Positions 14,945 through 22,141 are shown, counted from the stretch's first letter. The stretch is DNA of 23,045 nucleotides from Prevotella sp. (GCA_016291915.1 JAEEZP010000144.1:1-23045); one strand, 5' to 3'. Notes: generated from the sequence alone by a model not told the origin. Numbers and translations are program-made.

Positions 14945-15775
14945 ATGAAGAAATATATCTTTTTCGCTGTTCAGATAGCATTACTTTGCCTGTCTTCCTG
15001 TGGAACGACTTCATTGAGCACACGTTCTTCTACCTGGAATACTGCCCATCATCCATCTGTCATTGCAGAGATCGTTGACCGTGACACGATCCTCATAGGT
15101 ACTACCGGCGACTACCGTCCGCTGTCCTTCTGTGAGTCTGACGGATCATACTGGGGCTTTGGCATCGAGGTGGCTCAGGCTTTTGCTTCCCGCCTGGGCG
15201 TAGCCACTAAGTTTGTCAAGACATCCTGGCCGACCATCACTGCCGACGTCCTGGCAGAACCTCCATTGTTCGACCTCGCCATCGGTGGTATCACCATCAC
15301 TGATACACGACGGGAAGTGATGCTGATGAGTGAGGGATATCTCGCCAACGGGAAGACAATCCTTTGTCGTGCATCAGAGGCAGAACACTATCAGTCGTTG
15401 GCAGACATCGACAAACCCGATGTGCGTGTGATGGTTAATCCTGGTGGGTTGAATGAGAAGTTTGCCCATGCCAACCTCACCCATGCCACCATCATCGTTC
15501 ATCAGAAGAATGAGGAAATACCGTCGCTCGTGGCAGAAGGAAAAGCAGACGTGATGATTACCGAGATAACGGAAGCGCCATACTACGTGCAGACGGACAG
15601 CCGACTGGCAGCCCCATTGTTGAATGAGCCGTTTACCAAGGGGGAGATCGGTGTGCTGATGAGAAAAGGACAGGATGACTTGCTGCAATTCGTGAATGCC
15701 ACGATACGACAGATGAAAGCTGACGGCACCCTCCGACGACTGCATGACAAATACGGATTGGTTTATGCATATTAA
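14945..15775 (+). CDS. PheC-like periplasmic solute-binding lipoprotein
   Basis: 276 residues from ATG 14945 (the TTG three bases earlier is not needed). A lipobox LSSC (Cys19) predicts a membrane-anchored lipoprotein. The mature part is a type-3 solute-binding fold: GTTGDYRPLSF, GFGIEVAQAF, FDLAIGGITIT, VMVNPGGLNEKFA, IIVHQKN, ADVMITEITEAPYY, MKADGTLRRLHDKYG. GTTGDY, VNPGG and the NE pair match periplasmic cyclohexadienyl dehydratase (PheC), which converts prephenate or arogenate to phenylpyruvate or phenylalanine. No ABC permease or ATPase is nearby, which suits an enzyme or sensor role better than transport. The close relation to PheC is recalled, not computed; an amino-acid-binding protein is the alternative. 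Confidence 0.8.
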   Translation: MKKYIFFAVQIALLCLSSCGTTSLSTRSSTWNTAHHPSVIAEIVDRDTILIGTTGDYRPLSFCESDGSYWGFGIEVAQAFASRLGVATKFVKTSWPTITADVLAEPPLFDLAIGGITITDTRREVMLMSEGYLANGKTILCRASEAEHYQSLADIDKPDVRVMVNPGGLNEKFAHANLTHATIIVHQKNEEIPSLVAEGKADVMITEITEAPYYVQTDSRLAAPLLNEPFTKGEIGVLMRKGQDDLLQFVNATIRQMKADGTLRRLHDKYGLVYAY

Positions 15776-15793
15776 AGAGATTAACAAGACACA

Positions 15794-16840
15794 ATGAATC
15801 CGATAGCAATCCGACTGCTCAACCAGCAGCTTGCAGCACCTCTGTTCGATGATCCTGTCGAGGTGGTCAGCCACATGGGAGCCATGCAGGCACAGGAATA
15901 CCGTATGATGCGGTGGGCCGTGGCCATGCGTACGCGAAAACCATCTCATAAAGCCTTTAAGGATGCCTTCGACAAAGGGGAGATCGTTCGTCTTCACCTG
16001 ATGCGAGGCACCTGGCAATTGGTGTCTGCCGATGACTATCGGTCGATGATAACACTCTTTGCGCCCAAGGCGATTGCCGTGACAAAGGGATGGATGAGCA
16101 GTAATAAAATCTCTATTCCAAATGATGAATTGATACACATCAGGGATATTCTTGTCCGGACAGCAGCCGACAGAGGGAGTGTTACAAAGGAAGATTTCGT
16201 TCGTGCATTGACAGAGAAAGACATACGGATGGATGACCATCGGTTGTCTTACCATATCCGCATGGCAGAACTGAATGGTGTTCTCTGTAGCGGTGACTTG
16301 CTGCCGATGAAGGCCACCTATGCGCTTGCCAGTGATAAGATAAAGTCATCTGCAAAGATGGATAGGGATGAAGCACTGATGTATTTCACCCGCAAATACT
16401 TCCAGAGCCGCCAACCGGCCACCTTGGAGGATTTCGTGTGGTGGTCTGGTCTGAATATCAGTGACTGTCGCAAAGGCATATCACTCCTGGCCAGTTATCT
16501 CCATGTCGAGAGATACAAAGGACGGGAGTACTATCTGACTGACGATTGCCGCACACGTGGCTTCAGAAAAAACATGTTCCTCCTGATCCCTCCTTATGAC
16601 GAATACCTCATCGGTTATAAGAGCCGTGATATCGTGCTACCCATCGAACACCGGCACCGGGCCCACAATAACAGCGGTATCTTCCAACCGGTCATCGCCT
16701 ACGATGGTATTATCTGCGGCAATTGGGCTCCGTTTAAGAAACACAGTCAAGCAGAATTCTTCATCGGCAATCACCATACGGAAGATGTCAAGGAGGCGTG
16801 GGAGAAGTATGTTAGATACGGGAAGTTAAAGGAAAAATAA
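15794..16840 (+). CDS. AlkZ-like winged-helix DNA-binding protein
   Basis: A 348-residue protein of the winged-helix DNA-binding family (HTH_42/DUF1006) that contains the DNA glycosylase AlkZ. The QxQ motif, used in AlkZ-type base excision, is seen as MQAQEY (Gln32, Gln34). Other family blocks follow: LMRGTWQLVSADDYR, PATLEDFVWWSGL and IPPYDEYLIGYKSRD. AlkZ members excise bulky or cross-linked alkylated purines; QxD-type relatives have other substrates. The C-terminus (YGKLKEK) is encoded by an 11-bp tandem repeat that runs on past the stop. It is the last gene of the six-gene run and converges on the thioredoxin gene. Confidence 0.83.
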   Translation: MNPIAIRLLNQQLAAPLFDDPVEVVSHMGAMQAQEYRMMRWAVAMRTRKPSHKAFKDAFDKGEIVRLHLMRGTWQLVSADDYRSMITLFAPKAIAVTKGWMSSNKISIPNDELIHIRDILVRTAADRGSVTKEDFVRALTEKDIRMDDHRLSYHIRMAELNGVLCSGDLLPMKATYALASDKIKSSAKMDRDEALMYFTRKYFQSRQPATLEDFVWWSGLNISDCRKGISLLASYLHVERYKGREYYLTDDCRTRGFRKNMFLLIPPYDEYLIGYKSRDIVLPIEHRHRAHNNSGIFQPVIAYDGIICGNWAPFKKHSQAEFFIGNHHTEDVKEAWEKYVRYGKLKEK

Positions 16841-16863
16841 AGGGAAGTTAAAGGGAAGTTAAA
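16820..16863 (+). repeat. 11-bp tandem repeat at the AlkZ-like 3' end
   Basis: GGGAAGTTAAA at 16820-16830, a variant GGAAAAATAAA at 16831-16841 that contains the TAA stop, then two exact copies at 16842-16852 and 16853-16863. Because 11 is not a multiple of three, unit loss or gain would change the C-terminal reading frame. Confidence 0.9.
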
Positions 16864-16877
16864 GGGATATATGTTCT

Positions 16878-16897
16878 GCTTGTGATGACTCACAAGC
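16878..16897. terminator. Hairpin over the thioredoxin stop, bidirectional terminator candidate
   Basis: GCTTGTGA (16878-16885) and TCACAAGC (16890-16897) pair perfectly around TGAC. The minus-strand stop of the thioredoxin gene (16890-16892) lies in the stem. It separates the convergent AlkZ-like and thioredoxin genes. No T-run is visible. Confidence 0.55.
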
Positions 16898-17204
16898 GTA
16901 GTTGATGGATCCTTCTTTCCAGTTCTTCCAGATCGATGAACTGAGAACCGCGATAGACCTCCTTACCATCTAACAACAACAGCACGGTCGGTCCGGAAAA
17001 CACAAGAAAACGACCTGCTATCAGGGGCTCCTCCGTGATGTCAGTATAGAAGGATACGAGCTGTGGATGATTGTCTGCCACTCGCTCAACCTTGTTCAAC
17101 ATGACATTGCAGACACCGCAATCGGGAGCCTTGATGTAGAAGAGGCAGAGGCGGTTTTCAACGATGGTCCGCTCTATATCACTGATGTCTGTCAGGTGCT
17201 TCAT
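16890..17204 (-). CDS. Thioredoxin-family protein
   Basis: 104 residues from ATG 17204 (MKHLTDISDIERTI). The active site CGVC occurs as APDCGVCNVML, and a later SGPTVLLLLDGKEV carries the cis-proline equivalent. The fold length fits a single thioredoxin domain with no signal peptide, so it is cytoplasmic. CGVC is not the classical CGPC and may shift its redox potential. Starts further upstream would overlap the C_GCAxxG gene in another frame, and the residues they add (MPVVCGRCGRVFG) are frameshadow. Its ATG overlaps the stop of the preceding gene by four bases (ATGA), so the two are coupled. Confidence 0.88.
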   Translation of the reverse strand: MKHLTDISDIERTIVENRLCLFYIKAPDCGVCNVMLNKVERVADNHPQLVSFYTDITEEPLIAGRFLVFSGPTVLLLLDGKEVYRGSQFIDLEELERRIHQLRL

Positions 17205-17659
17205 GGCTGCTCTAACTGTTCTTCCAAAAACTCTGCCGCATCGGCCACACACAACGGGCATTCACGGAGTACGATCTTTGTTCTAGTATCTTTGACTTTG
17301 TCGAGGTCTGTCAAGGCTCGGCCATTTAATCCTGCTTGATGGCTCTCGCTGCCCAATCCTTTCAGTAGTTTGCATTGAGTAGCACCATTGCGTTGCTGGA
17401 ACTTGTTCATTACTTGTCGCATCTGCTTCATGGACTTTATCTTATCTTTATTCACAAGTCCTAAAACGATACCGGCACCCACTAATGCACCGCATGTTCC
17501 TTCCATGTTGCCCATACCACCACCGAATGCACCGGCAATATTCATGGCTTCTTCCTCGCTGATACCGGCTATATCGGCATAGGTATGTAGAATGGCCTGC
17601 GCACAGTTATGGCTGTTACAGCGTTTCTTCTCTGCTGCTATCTGTTTTCTTGATTCCAT
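17201..17659 (-). CDS. C_GCAxxG_C_C-family redox-type protein
   Basis: A 152-residue protein of the cysteine-rich C_GCAxxG_C_C family, thought to be redox- or metal-related. Cysteines are at 14, 19, 56, 96, 134 and 137, with NCAQAIL (18-24), GTCGALVGAGIVLGL (54-68) and ECPLC (133-137). The glycine-rich AGAFGGGMGNMEG precedes the central motif. No signal peptide is present. It is coupled through ATGA to a thioredoxin, which may reduce its cysteines. A very good promoter lies upstream. Confidence 0.87.
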   Translation of the reverse strand: MESRKQIAAEKKRCNSHNCAQAILHTYADIAGISEEEAMNIAGAFGGGMGNMEGTCGALVGAGIVLGLVNKDKIKSMKQMRQVMNKFQQRNGATQCKLLKGLGSESHQAGLNGRALTDLDKVKDTRTKIVLRECPLCVADAAEFLEEQLEQP

Positions 17660-17775
17660 GGGTTATTTCTGAATATTCAATATCATTCTGTAATCTTCTA
17701 TGAGATAAGTTTCTCCCGGATGATGCCCGTCTTACCCTCTGCCGATGGTTCTCGAGATCACTTTCTTTCTTTTTG

Positions 17776-17807
17776 CAAAGATATCCGAAAAAAACGAGAA
17801 ATACAAA
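17776..17807 (-). promoter_or_regulatory. Promoter of the C_GCAxxG-thioredoxin operon
   Basis: On the minus strand, TTTG (17804-17807) and TATCTTTG (17776-17783) are exactly 20 bases apart, a full match to the Bacteroidetes -33/-7 consensus. It leaves a leader of about 110 bases before the start codon at 17659. Confidence 0.78.
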
Positions 17808-17984
17808 TGCTATGGGTTATTTCCATCAGATGTGACTCTTTAGGGGCGATCGGGTAGGGGCTACCTAACCGCTTTCTATAATAGTCTTCAGTAAGATGTT
17901 ATATACTTGATCAACGGTTGTAACAACCTTTTCCTTCATCACCAAAATAATGGCGTACTTATCGTTAAATTAAGTATTATTCAG

Positions 17985-17992
17985 TATCTTTG
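17985..17992 (+). promoter_or_regulatory. -7 box of the yjbQ transcript
   Basis: TATCTTTG followed by CAACGATAATC matches the -7 consensus perfectly. The -33 position (about 17961-17964) has only a weak match. The resulting leader of about 85 bases contains two tiny open frames. Confidence 0.6.
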
Positions 17993-18045
17993 CAACGATA
18001 ATCAGCAGCAAGATGTTTACTGATTAATAAAGAGGAGGTTTAATA

Positions 18046-18075
18046 ATGTCACTAGAACAGTCGCAAATTTATTAA
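18046..18075 (+). CDS. Candidate leader peptide with strong Shine-Dalgarno
   Basis: A nine-residue open frame, MSLEQSQIY, ends eight bases before the yjbQ start. It is preceded by AAAGAGGAGGTTTAATA, an almost ideal Shine-Dalgarno at normal spacing, which is unusual in Bacteroidetes. It may drive coupled translation of yjbQ or regulate it. A smaller frame (MFTD, 18013-18027) precedes it. Its small size keeps confidence low. Confidence 0.35.
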   Translation: MSLEQSQIY

Positions 18076-18083
18076 ATAAGTAT

Positions 18084-18497
18084 ATGGTACAACAAATACA
18101 GATTATCCTGAAACCGAAACGCAGAGGATTCCATTTGATAACGAAGGAGATTGTGAGTCAGTTGCCAAAACTGCCGAAGACCGGCATTGTGAACATCTTC
18201 ACGAAACATACGAGCTGCGGACTGAGCATCAATGAGAATGCTGATCCTGACGTTCGTGTGGACATGGAAACCATCTTCAACCGGCTGGTTCCTGAAAATC
18301 GACCGGAGTATGAGCACACGTTGGAGGGTCCTGACGACATGCCTGCCCATGCCAAGTCAACACTGAGCGGTGTCAGTCTGACCATCCCCATCACCGACGG
18401 CCGTCTCAACCTCGGCACCTGGCAGGGCATCTACTTCTGTGAATACCGTAACTATGGCGGTTCCAGAGAATTGGTAGTAACGGTTATAGGGGAATAA
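18084..18497 (+). CDS. yjbQ: YjbQ/UPF0047 family protein
   Basis: A 137-residue cytoplasmic protein with every conserved block of the family: FTKHTSCGLSINENADPDVR (39-58), VDMETIF, EGPDDMPAHAKSTLSG and GRLNLGTWQGIYFCEYR. The family forms trimers; members have weak thiamine-phosphate synthase activity, hence the annotation secondary thiamine-phosphate synthase. The physiological role is unsettled, and no thi genes are nearby. It has its own promoter and possible upstream leader peptides. An imperfect stem-loop follows. Confidence 0.95.
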   Translation: MVQQIQIILKPKRRGFHLITKEIVSQLPKLPKTGIVNIFTKHTSCGLSINENADPDVRVDMETIFNRLVPENRPEYEHTLEGPDDMPAHAKSTLSGVSLTIPITDGRLNLGTWQGIYFCEYRNYGGSRELVVTVIGE

Positions 18498-18503
18498 AGA
18501 TCT

Positions 18504-18554
18504 GACTTTACGTCATCGTCAATCTTCTGAAGTATTTACAGATTGACGAAAGTC
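18504..18554 (+). terminator. Stem-loop after yjbQ
   Basis: TCGTCAATCT (18516-18525) pairs with AGATTGACGA (18540-18549). GACTT (18504-18508) can extend the stem with AAGTC (18550-18554) across a bulge. No T-run follows, so it may be a partial terminator or 3' stabilising hairpin. Confidence 0.5.
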
Positions 18555-18625
18555 GTCATTAAATATGAGTGAATATAGTTAAAGGTTTGTGCAGTGATAC
18601 TGCAATAAAATACTAAAAAGTAACA

Positions 18626-18964
18626 ATGACCCTTCGAGAACTCATTCATTCGGTAGAACCCGAACAATACAGCACCTCACCGTTATATCAGTTGCTCTGC
18701 CAAACAAAGCCGGAATACGGTTCAAACAAGCGTATTCAGGTGAGAAAAGTGAATGGTGAACTAGTTATTACCAATACTCATGTGGGTTCAATCGGTGATA
18801 TTATCACTTATCCCATCGATATAGAAGCCGGATTGCACCTTTCCGAAGCACAACTTCTCGATGCCATCCTGCAAGAATTATCTTCCAATGGTTTCAGCGA
18901 CGCTGATGAATCCGACTTCTGGAACGAAATGACAAACCAGCAGAATGCAAAGATAATCAGATAG
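18626..18964 (+). CDS. Hypothetical protein (112 aa), DUF6557-like at best
   Basis: A small soluble, acidic protein with no signal peptide. It begins MTLRELIHSVEPEQYSTSPL and has LDAILQELSSNGFSDADESD near the C-terminus. The opening and the late helix remind me weakly of small Bacteroidetes proteins such as DUF6557, but I cannot confirm it. Codon use and length suggest a real gene. It lies 49 bases before the next gene on the same strand, so the two are probably co-transcribed. Confidence 0.6.
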   Translation: MTLRELIHSVEPEQYSTSPLYQLLCQTKPEYGSNKRIQVRKVNGELVITNTHVGSIGDIITYPIDIEAGLHLSEAQLLDAILQELSSNGFSDADESDFWNEMTNQQNAKIIR

Positions 18965-19013
18965 TTGAAATAAAAATAAAGAAATTCTCAGATTAGAAAA
19001 ATCTCGAACCATT

Positions 19014-19607
19014 ATGACACCGCTATTTAATCTTCTTACGATAGGCATCAGCATTATTCTGATTTATACGATTTATTTAATTTTGAATCGTAAACGGCAG
19101 GTGACCCCCAATCATCTACAAACCAAAGAGTCTATATTAGACGATATCAGTTATATACAAGAGATAAAACATCTTTCTAGTAAAGTTGGATTCGTTTTGT
19201 GGCAGCAGTATGATATTCTTTTGGCAACACGCCCATACGGATGGGAAATGATGGTTGATCATGCTGCCTATCTGGAGTCGGCAGATCTTGATAATATTGA
19301 TAGCATATCAATCGCAGATATGCCTTGCGGGCCGACTACTGAGTTGGTTCACGTCTACAACCAATACAGGGCCGGTCTTAAGAATTTCGATAAGTTGACA
19401 GAGGAAAAGAGTACACTTGGCATAGCCGGACATAGCAGGGCATTGAATGAATCTGTGAAGATTGTATGGTTCAACCAGACAAGAATTCTGAGAATCTTTA
19501 CTCTGATTAATGATGAAACGCTCATAACTAAATATGTAGAAACTGTTATTAGAAGAACATTTGGTACCAAAGATGCAATGAAACTTGCTAAACGCTATTC
19601 GGAGTGA
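19014..19607 (+). CDS. Hypothetical protein with one N-terminal membrane helix
   Basis: 197 residues with a membrane segment at about 4-24 (LFNLLTIGISIILIYTIYLI) followed by basic NRKRQ, so the rest is likely cytoplasmic. The soluble part is mostly helical and contains LWQQYDILLATRPYGWEMMV and IADMPCGPTTELVHVYNQYR. I recognise no family. The lower GC content compared with neighbouring operons may hint at a different origin. Its stop lies within a perfect hairpin. Confidence 0.65.
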   Translation: MTPLFNLLTIGISIILIYTIYLILNRKRQVTPNHLQTKESILDDISYIQEIKHLSSKVGFVLWQQYDILLATRPYGWEMMVDHAAYLESADLDNIDSISIADMPCGPTTELVHVYNQYRAGLKNFDKLTEEKSTLGIAGHSRALNESVKIVWFNQTRILRIFTLINDETLITKYVETVIRRTFGTKDAMKLAKRYSE

Positions 19608-19627
19608 TATCAGAGAGATATCACTCC
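19601..19627. terminator. Perfect hairpin over the stop codon, terminator candidate
   Basis: GGAGTGATATC (19601-19611) and GATATCACTCC (19617-19627) pair perfectly over 11 bases with loop AGAGA. The TGA at 19605-19607 is inside the stem. It separates convergent genes; only TGTTCTT follows, not a T-run. Confidence 0.65.
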
Positions 19628-19731
19628 TGTTCTTGGATCATTTCTGTCTTAATCCTGTTTTCCGGCTGCATAGGTGTGGCAAAGACTGTGCATCCTGGTT
19701 GCATTTGTTTAGTCAATCGTCATCTTCTCAT

Positions 19732-20247
19732 TCATAATACATGGAAATATCTTCCAACTCGTTTTTTATAATCCAGATATTCTTGCCCAAAGTCATTCTC
19801 CAACCGTTTCTCTTCACTACGCACTTGCAAGGTCAGGAGAATCACTTCTATCAAGAAAACCAGAAGAGGCATGACTGACCATAACCAAACAAGGATGCCC
19901 ACATCGTAGATATAAATGCCGACAAGCATCGGATTACGGCACAGACTATATGGGCCTCCTGTCATCAGATGACTCGTTCTCGGAGCTACCTCATGGCCGT
20001 AGGCATCAAAGGGATTGCCCTTTCCGACGATACGCATATAGACGATGCTGTAGATGCTCAGCACCAGTCCGCAAATGGCGAGCAAAGCACTGACTAAGCA
20101 CAACAAGGTAGAATCAGGCGCGTATGGCCAAGGTCTACCAGATACCAACCACATCAAGGCAGGAATGCCTATCACAAAGATGAGCAGTCCCAGCAGATAA
20201 CCGAAAAAGTGTGACGTTTTCATGGTGTTTTCTGTTCTTGTCTCCAT
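19732..20247 (-). CDS. Isoprenylcysteine methyltransferase-like membrane methyltransferase
   Basis: About 171 residues from ATG 20247 (METRTENTMKTSHFF; an ATG at 20223 is also possible). Four to five hydrophobic spans precede the conserved SAM-binding C-terminal region: GGPYSLCRNPMLVGIYIYDV and then EEKRLENDFGQEYLDYKKRV with a final RYF. This is the PEMT/ICMT fold, which methylates lipids or protein thiols at the membrane. The substrate in this organism is unknown. It is 100 bases after the PNPOx-like gene and may be part of the same transcript. Confidence 0.83.
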   Translation of the reverse strand: METRTENTMKTSHFFGYLLGLLIFVIGIPALMWLVSGRPWPYAPDSTLLCLVSALLAICGLVLSIYSIVYMRIVGKGNPFDAYGHEVAPRTSHLMTGGPYSLCRNPMLVGIYIYDVGILVWLWSVMPLLVFLIEVILLTLQVRSEEKRLENDFGQEYLDYKKRVGRYFHVL

Positions 20248-20347
20248 ATTCAATTCTTTATTCCCTTCGACCTATTTTCCCTTCGACCTCCGCGACACGG
20301 CCATGAACTTCGTTTTTCTCCTTCGCACCTCGGCCATTAAAGTAAAC

Positions 20348-20872
20348 TTAATGGCTCTCACTGCCCTGTCCGGTCATTTCTTCTCCTTGTTTGTCATATT
20401 GTTTGCGCTTGCCGACAGGAGGTTCTGTCAGAGTAATCTTAACCACAGCCGTTCTTTCAAGACTGCGGGCAATGGCATCATCGAAAGCATCCATGTGGTG
20501 AGGCAGGAAACGCTGGCAGATGGCTCTCAGACCTTCGATCTTCTCTCTGCGGTCTGTCACTATCTCTGCTTTTCCGACGGCTGTTGCTGACTTGTATTGT
20601 AATGTAAAGCTACCGTCTTTCGGACCAACAGTAGGCGCACATTTGGTGACGGCCGAGAGGAACACTGTCGGACAGTGTGCTATGCAGTCTAACTTGTCGC
20701 CCTCCAAGGCACAATGAAAATAGAACGTCCTTTTGTCTTTTCGAGCCAACGACAGGGGTAATCCGTATGGAGTACCGTCGGGTCTGGTCATGCTGACAGT
20801 CACATAGGGAGCCTTATCCAGCACCTCCAATGCGAAGGTGGCATCCATCTCTCTGCTTGCTTTTCTCATCAT
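20348..20872 (-). CDS. PNPOx-fold flavoprotein, NimA-like
   Basis: A 174-residue protein of the pyridoxamine-5'-phosphate-oxidase-like split-barrel fold. It opens RKASREMDATFALEVLDKAP and shows DGTPYGLPLS, TFYFHCALEGDKLDCI and the C-terminal RAICQRFLPHHMDAFDDAIA. This layout resembles NimA-type 5-nitroimidazole reductase homologues. A flavin cofactor is expected. Resistance cannot be claimed from the sequence. The start is one base after the stop of the NifX-like gene, and the second codon is also ATG. Confidence 0.82.
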   Translation of the reverse strand: MMRKASREMDATFALEVLDKAPYVTVSMTRPDGTPYGLPLSLARKDKRTFYFHCALEGDKLDCIAHCPTVFLSAVTKCAPTVGPKDGSFTLQYKSATAVGKAEIVTDRREKIEGLRAICQRFLPHHMDAFDDAIARSLERTAVVKITLTEPPVGKRKQYDKQGEEMTGQGSESH

Positions 20873-20873
20873 T

Positions 20874-21272
20874 TTACTTTTTGAATGACGGTATCACATA
20901 CACTGGTTGCTCATCGTGGTTGTTGCAGTCATGATGGTCGCACGATTGCTGGGAATCATTCAGTTGGCCATCCAAATATGCCTGGAGCACCTCTTCAACC
21001 TTTCCGTGACATCCCCTGACGACTGAGATACCGTGGGCGGAAAGCTTGTTATAGGCCCCCATACCCATGTTGCCAGCCAGCATCAGGGTGATACCCATCT
21101 CCTGCATGACAGTGGCGATATTCGACTTGCAGCCACACCCCTCAGGTGAGTCCAGACGTTCCTGGCTTATCACCTGATGCTGCTCGTCGAGTGTTACTAT
21201 TGTGTAATAGGCACAGTGGCCGAAGTGGTCGTCAACCATGCCTTCACGTGTCGGAATCGCTAATTTCTTCAT
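20874..21272 (-). CDS. NifX/NifB-type FeMo-cofactor-binding-fold protein
   Basis: A 132-residue protein of the dinitrogenase iron-molybdenum cofactor (NifX/NafY/NifB C-terminal) fold. Blocks visible are VDDHFGHC (13-20), EGCGCKSNIATVM (44-56) and LAGNMGMGAYNKL (65-77). The tail has a metal-binding look: CDHHDCNNHDE (111-121). Family members carry metal clusters and occur in many non-nitrogen-fixing anaerobes, where their role is unclear. No nif genes are nearby. It is one base from the PNPOx gene and 44 bases from the MBL gene. Confidence 0.87.
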   Translation of the reverse strand: MKKLAIPTREGMVDDHFGHCAYYTIVTLDEQHQVISQERLDSPEGCGCKSNIATVMQEMGITLMLAGNMGMGAYNKLSAHGISVVRGCHGKVEEVLQAYLDGQLNDSQQSCDHHDCNNHDEQPVYVIPSFKK

Positions 21273-21316
21273 GATGATTATATTTTTTTATTGCTGATCC
21301 TTTGATCTATAAAGAT

Positions 21317-22141
21317 CTATGTTGTGATCGTTCCACATCTGAACGACTGTAATTGCTCACCCATCACGTCTTTCATCTTCTCAAATACTTGGTCACCTGT
21401 ACAATGACTTGTATAGAAAAATGTATCAGGATAATTTGTTTTCAGCCTTTGAGCCAATGCATTTATCTCTTCCTTTGTTTCATATCCGTCAAGCAAGTGG
21501 AAACCGCCAACAACAGTATGAACAGGCCAAGGACAAGCTTCCAGGATATTCTCCAGACCACTATGAGCACAACCCGTAAACAGGAGTCCGCCTACATAAA
21601 GAGCTAGCTCATGACGGAAATCGTCGGGAACAAGGCGCCCGTCACCTGCTTCTACATAAAGGTTTTGATTGCCTTTGGGACTTGGATATACTTGCGGGAT
21701 GTGGGCTATGACATGAATGTCATCGGCTGTCATTCCAGACATTCCGTCGCCCATCCGTCTCCTCTCACAGGTCTCGCCAACCAGCAGCAGTCGTTCTTCA
21801 GGCATATCCGGCCAAACAGTTGTTATGCTGTGCTGAACCCCTCTTTTTGAGAAGAATCTCCCGCTGACGGCTTTAGGTGAAACAATAACCTTGGCTTTAT
21901 CGTTGACAGACAGGAAATGCTTCATGCCGCCTGCATGATCGCTATGTCCGTGAGAGATAAACACATAGTCAACCCTGCTGAGATCTTTCCCTAATCTCGC
22001 TGCATTACGGATCAGCATATCGCTGGCTCCCGTATCGAGCAGGATGCTATGCCTCTCCGTTTCGAGCAGGATGGAAAGACCATGTTCGGTTGACAAACCT
22101 GGGTCACTCGTCCGATTATCTACAAGAACAGTCCACTTCAT
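21317..22141 (-). CDS. MBL-fold metallo-hydrolase (COG1237-like)
   Basis: About 275 residues from ATG 22141 (MKWTVLVDNR); the TTG six bases earlier adds two residues and is not needed. The metal motif HGHSDH is at 64-69 with LLDTGAS (34-40) before it. FTGCAHSGLENIL and VVGGFHL, both with extra ligands, mark the COG1237 group named after 7,8-dihydropterin-6-methyl-4-aminobenzene-5'-phosphate synthase. That group is commonly adjacent to NifX-like proteins in anaerobes. The REP-like element lies 32 bases upstream of the start. Confidence 0.86.
   Translation of the reverse strand: MKWTVLVDNRTSDPGLSTEHGLSILLETERHSILLDTGASDMLIRNAARLGKDLSRVDYVFISHGHSDHAGGMKHFLSVNDKAKVIVSPKAVSGRFFSKRGVQHSITTVWPDMPEERLLLVGETCERRRMGDGMSGMTADDIHVIAHIPQVYPSPKGNQNLYVEAGDGRLVPDDFRHELALYVGGLLFTGCAHSGLENILEACPWPVHTVVGGFHLLDGYETKEEINALAQRLKTNYPDTFFYTSHCTGDQVFEKMKDVMGEQLQSFRCGTITT

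Larger units (their letters stand above)
17660..18083. other. Divergent intergenic region with two promoters
   Basis: 424 bases between the leftward C_GCAxxG gene and rightward yjbQ. It contains promoters for both directions, two very short open frames before yjbQ, and small hairpins such as GGTAG-GGG-CTACC near 17851-17863 and GGTTG-TAA-CAACC near 17919-17931. No other gene is visible. Confidence 0.75.

Noticed and set aside
17205..17261. Longer thioredoxin start giving MPVVCGRCGRVFG
   Set aside because: It overlaps the C_GCAxxG gene out of frame; the ATGA overlap at 17201-17204 is the natural start.
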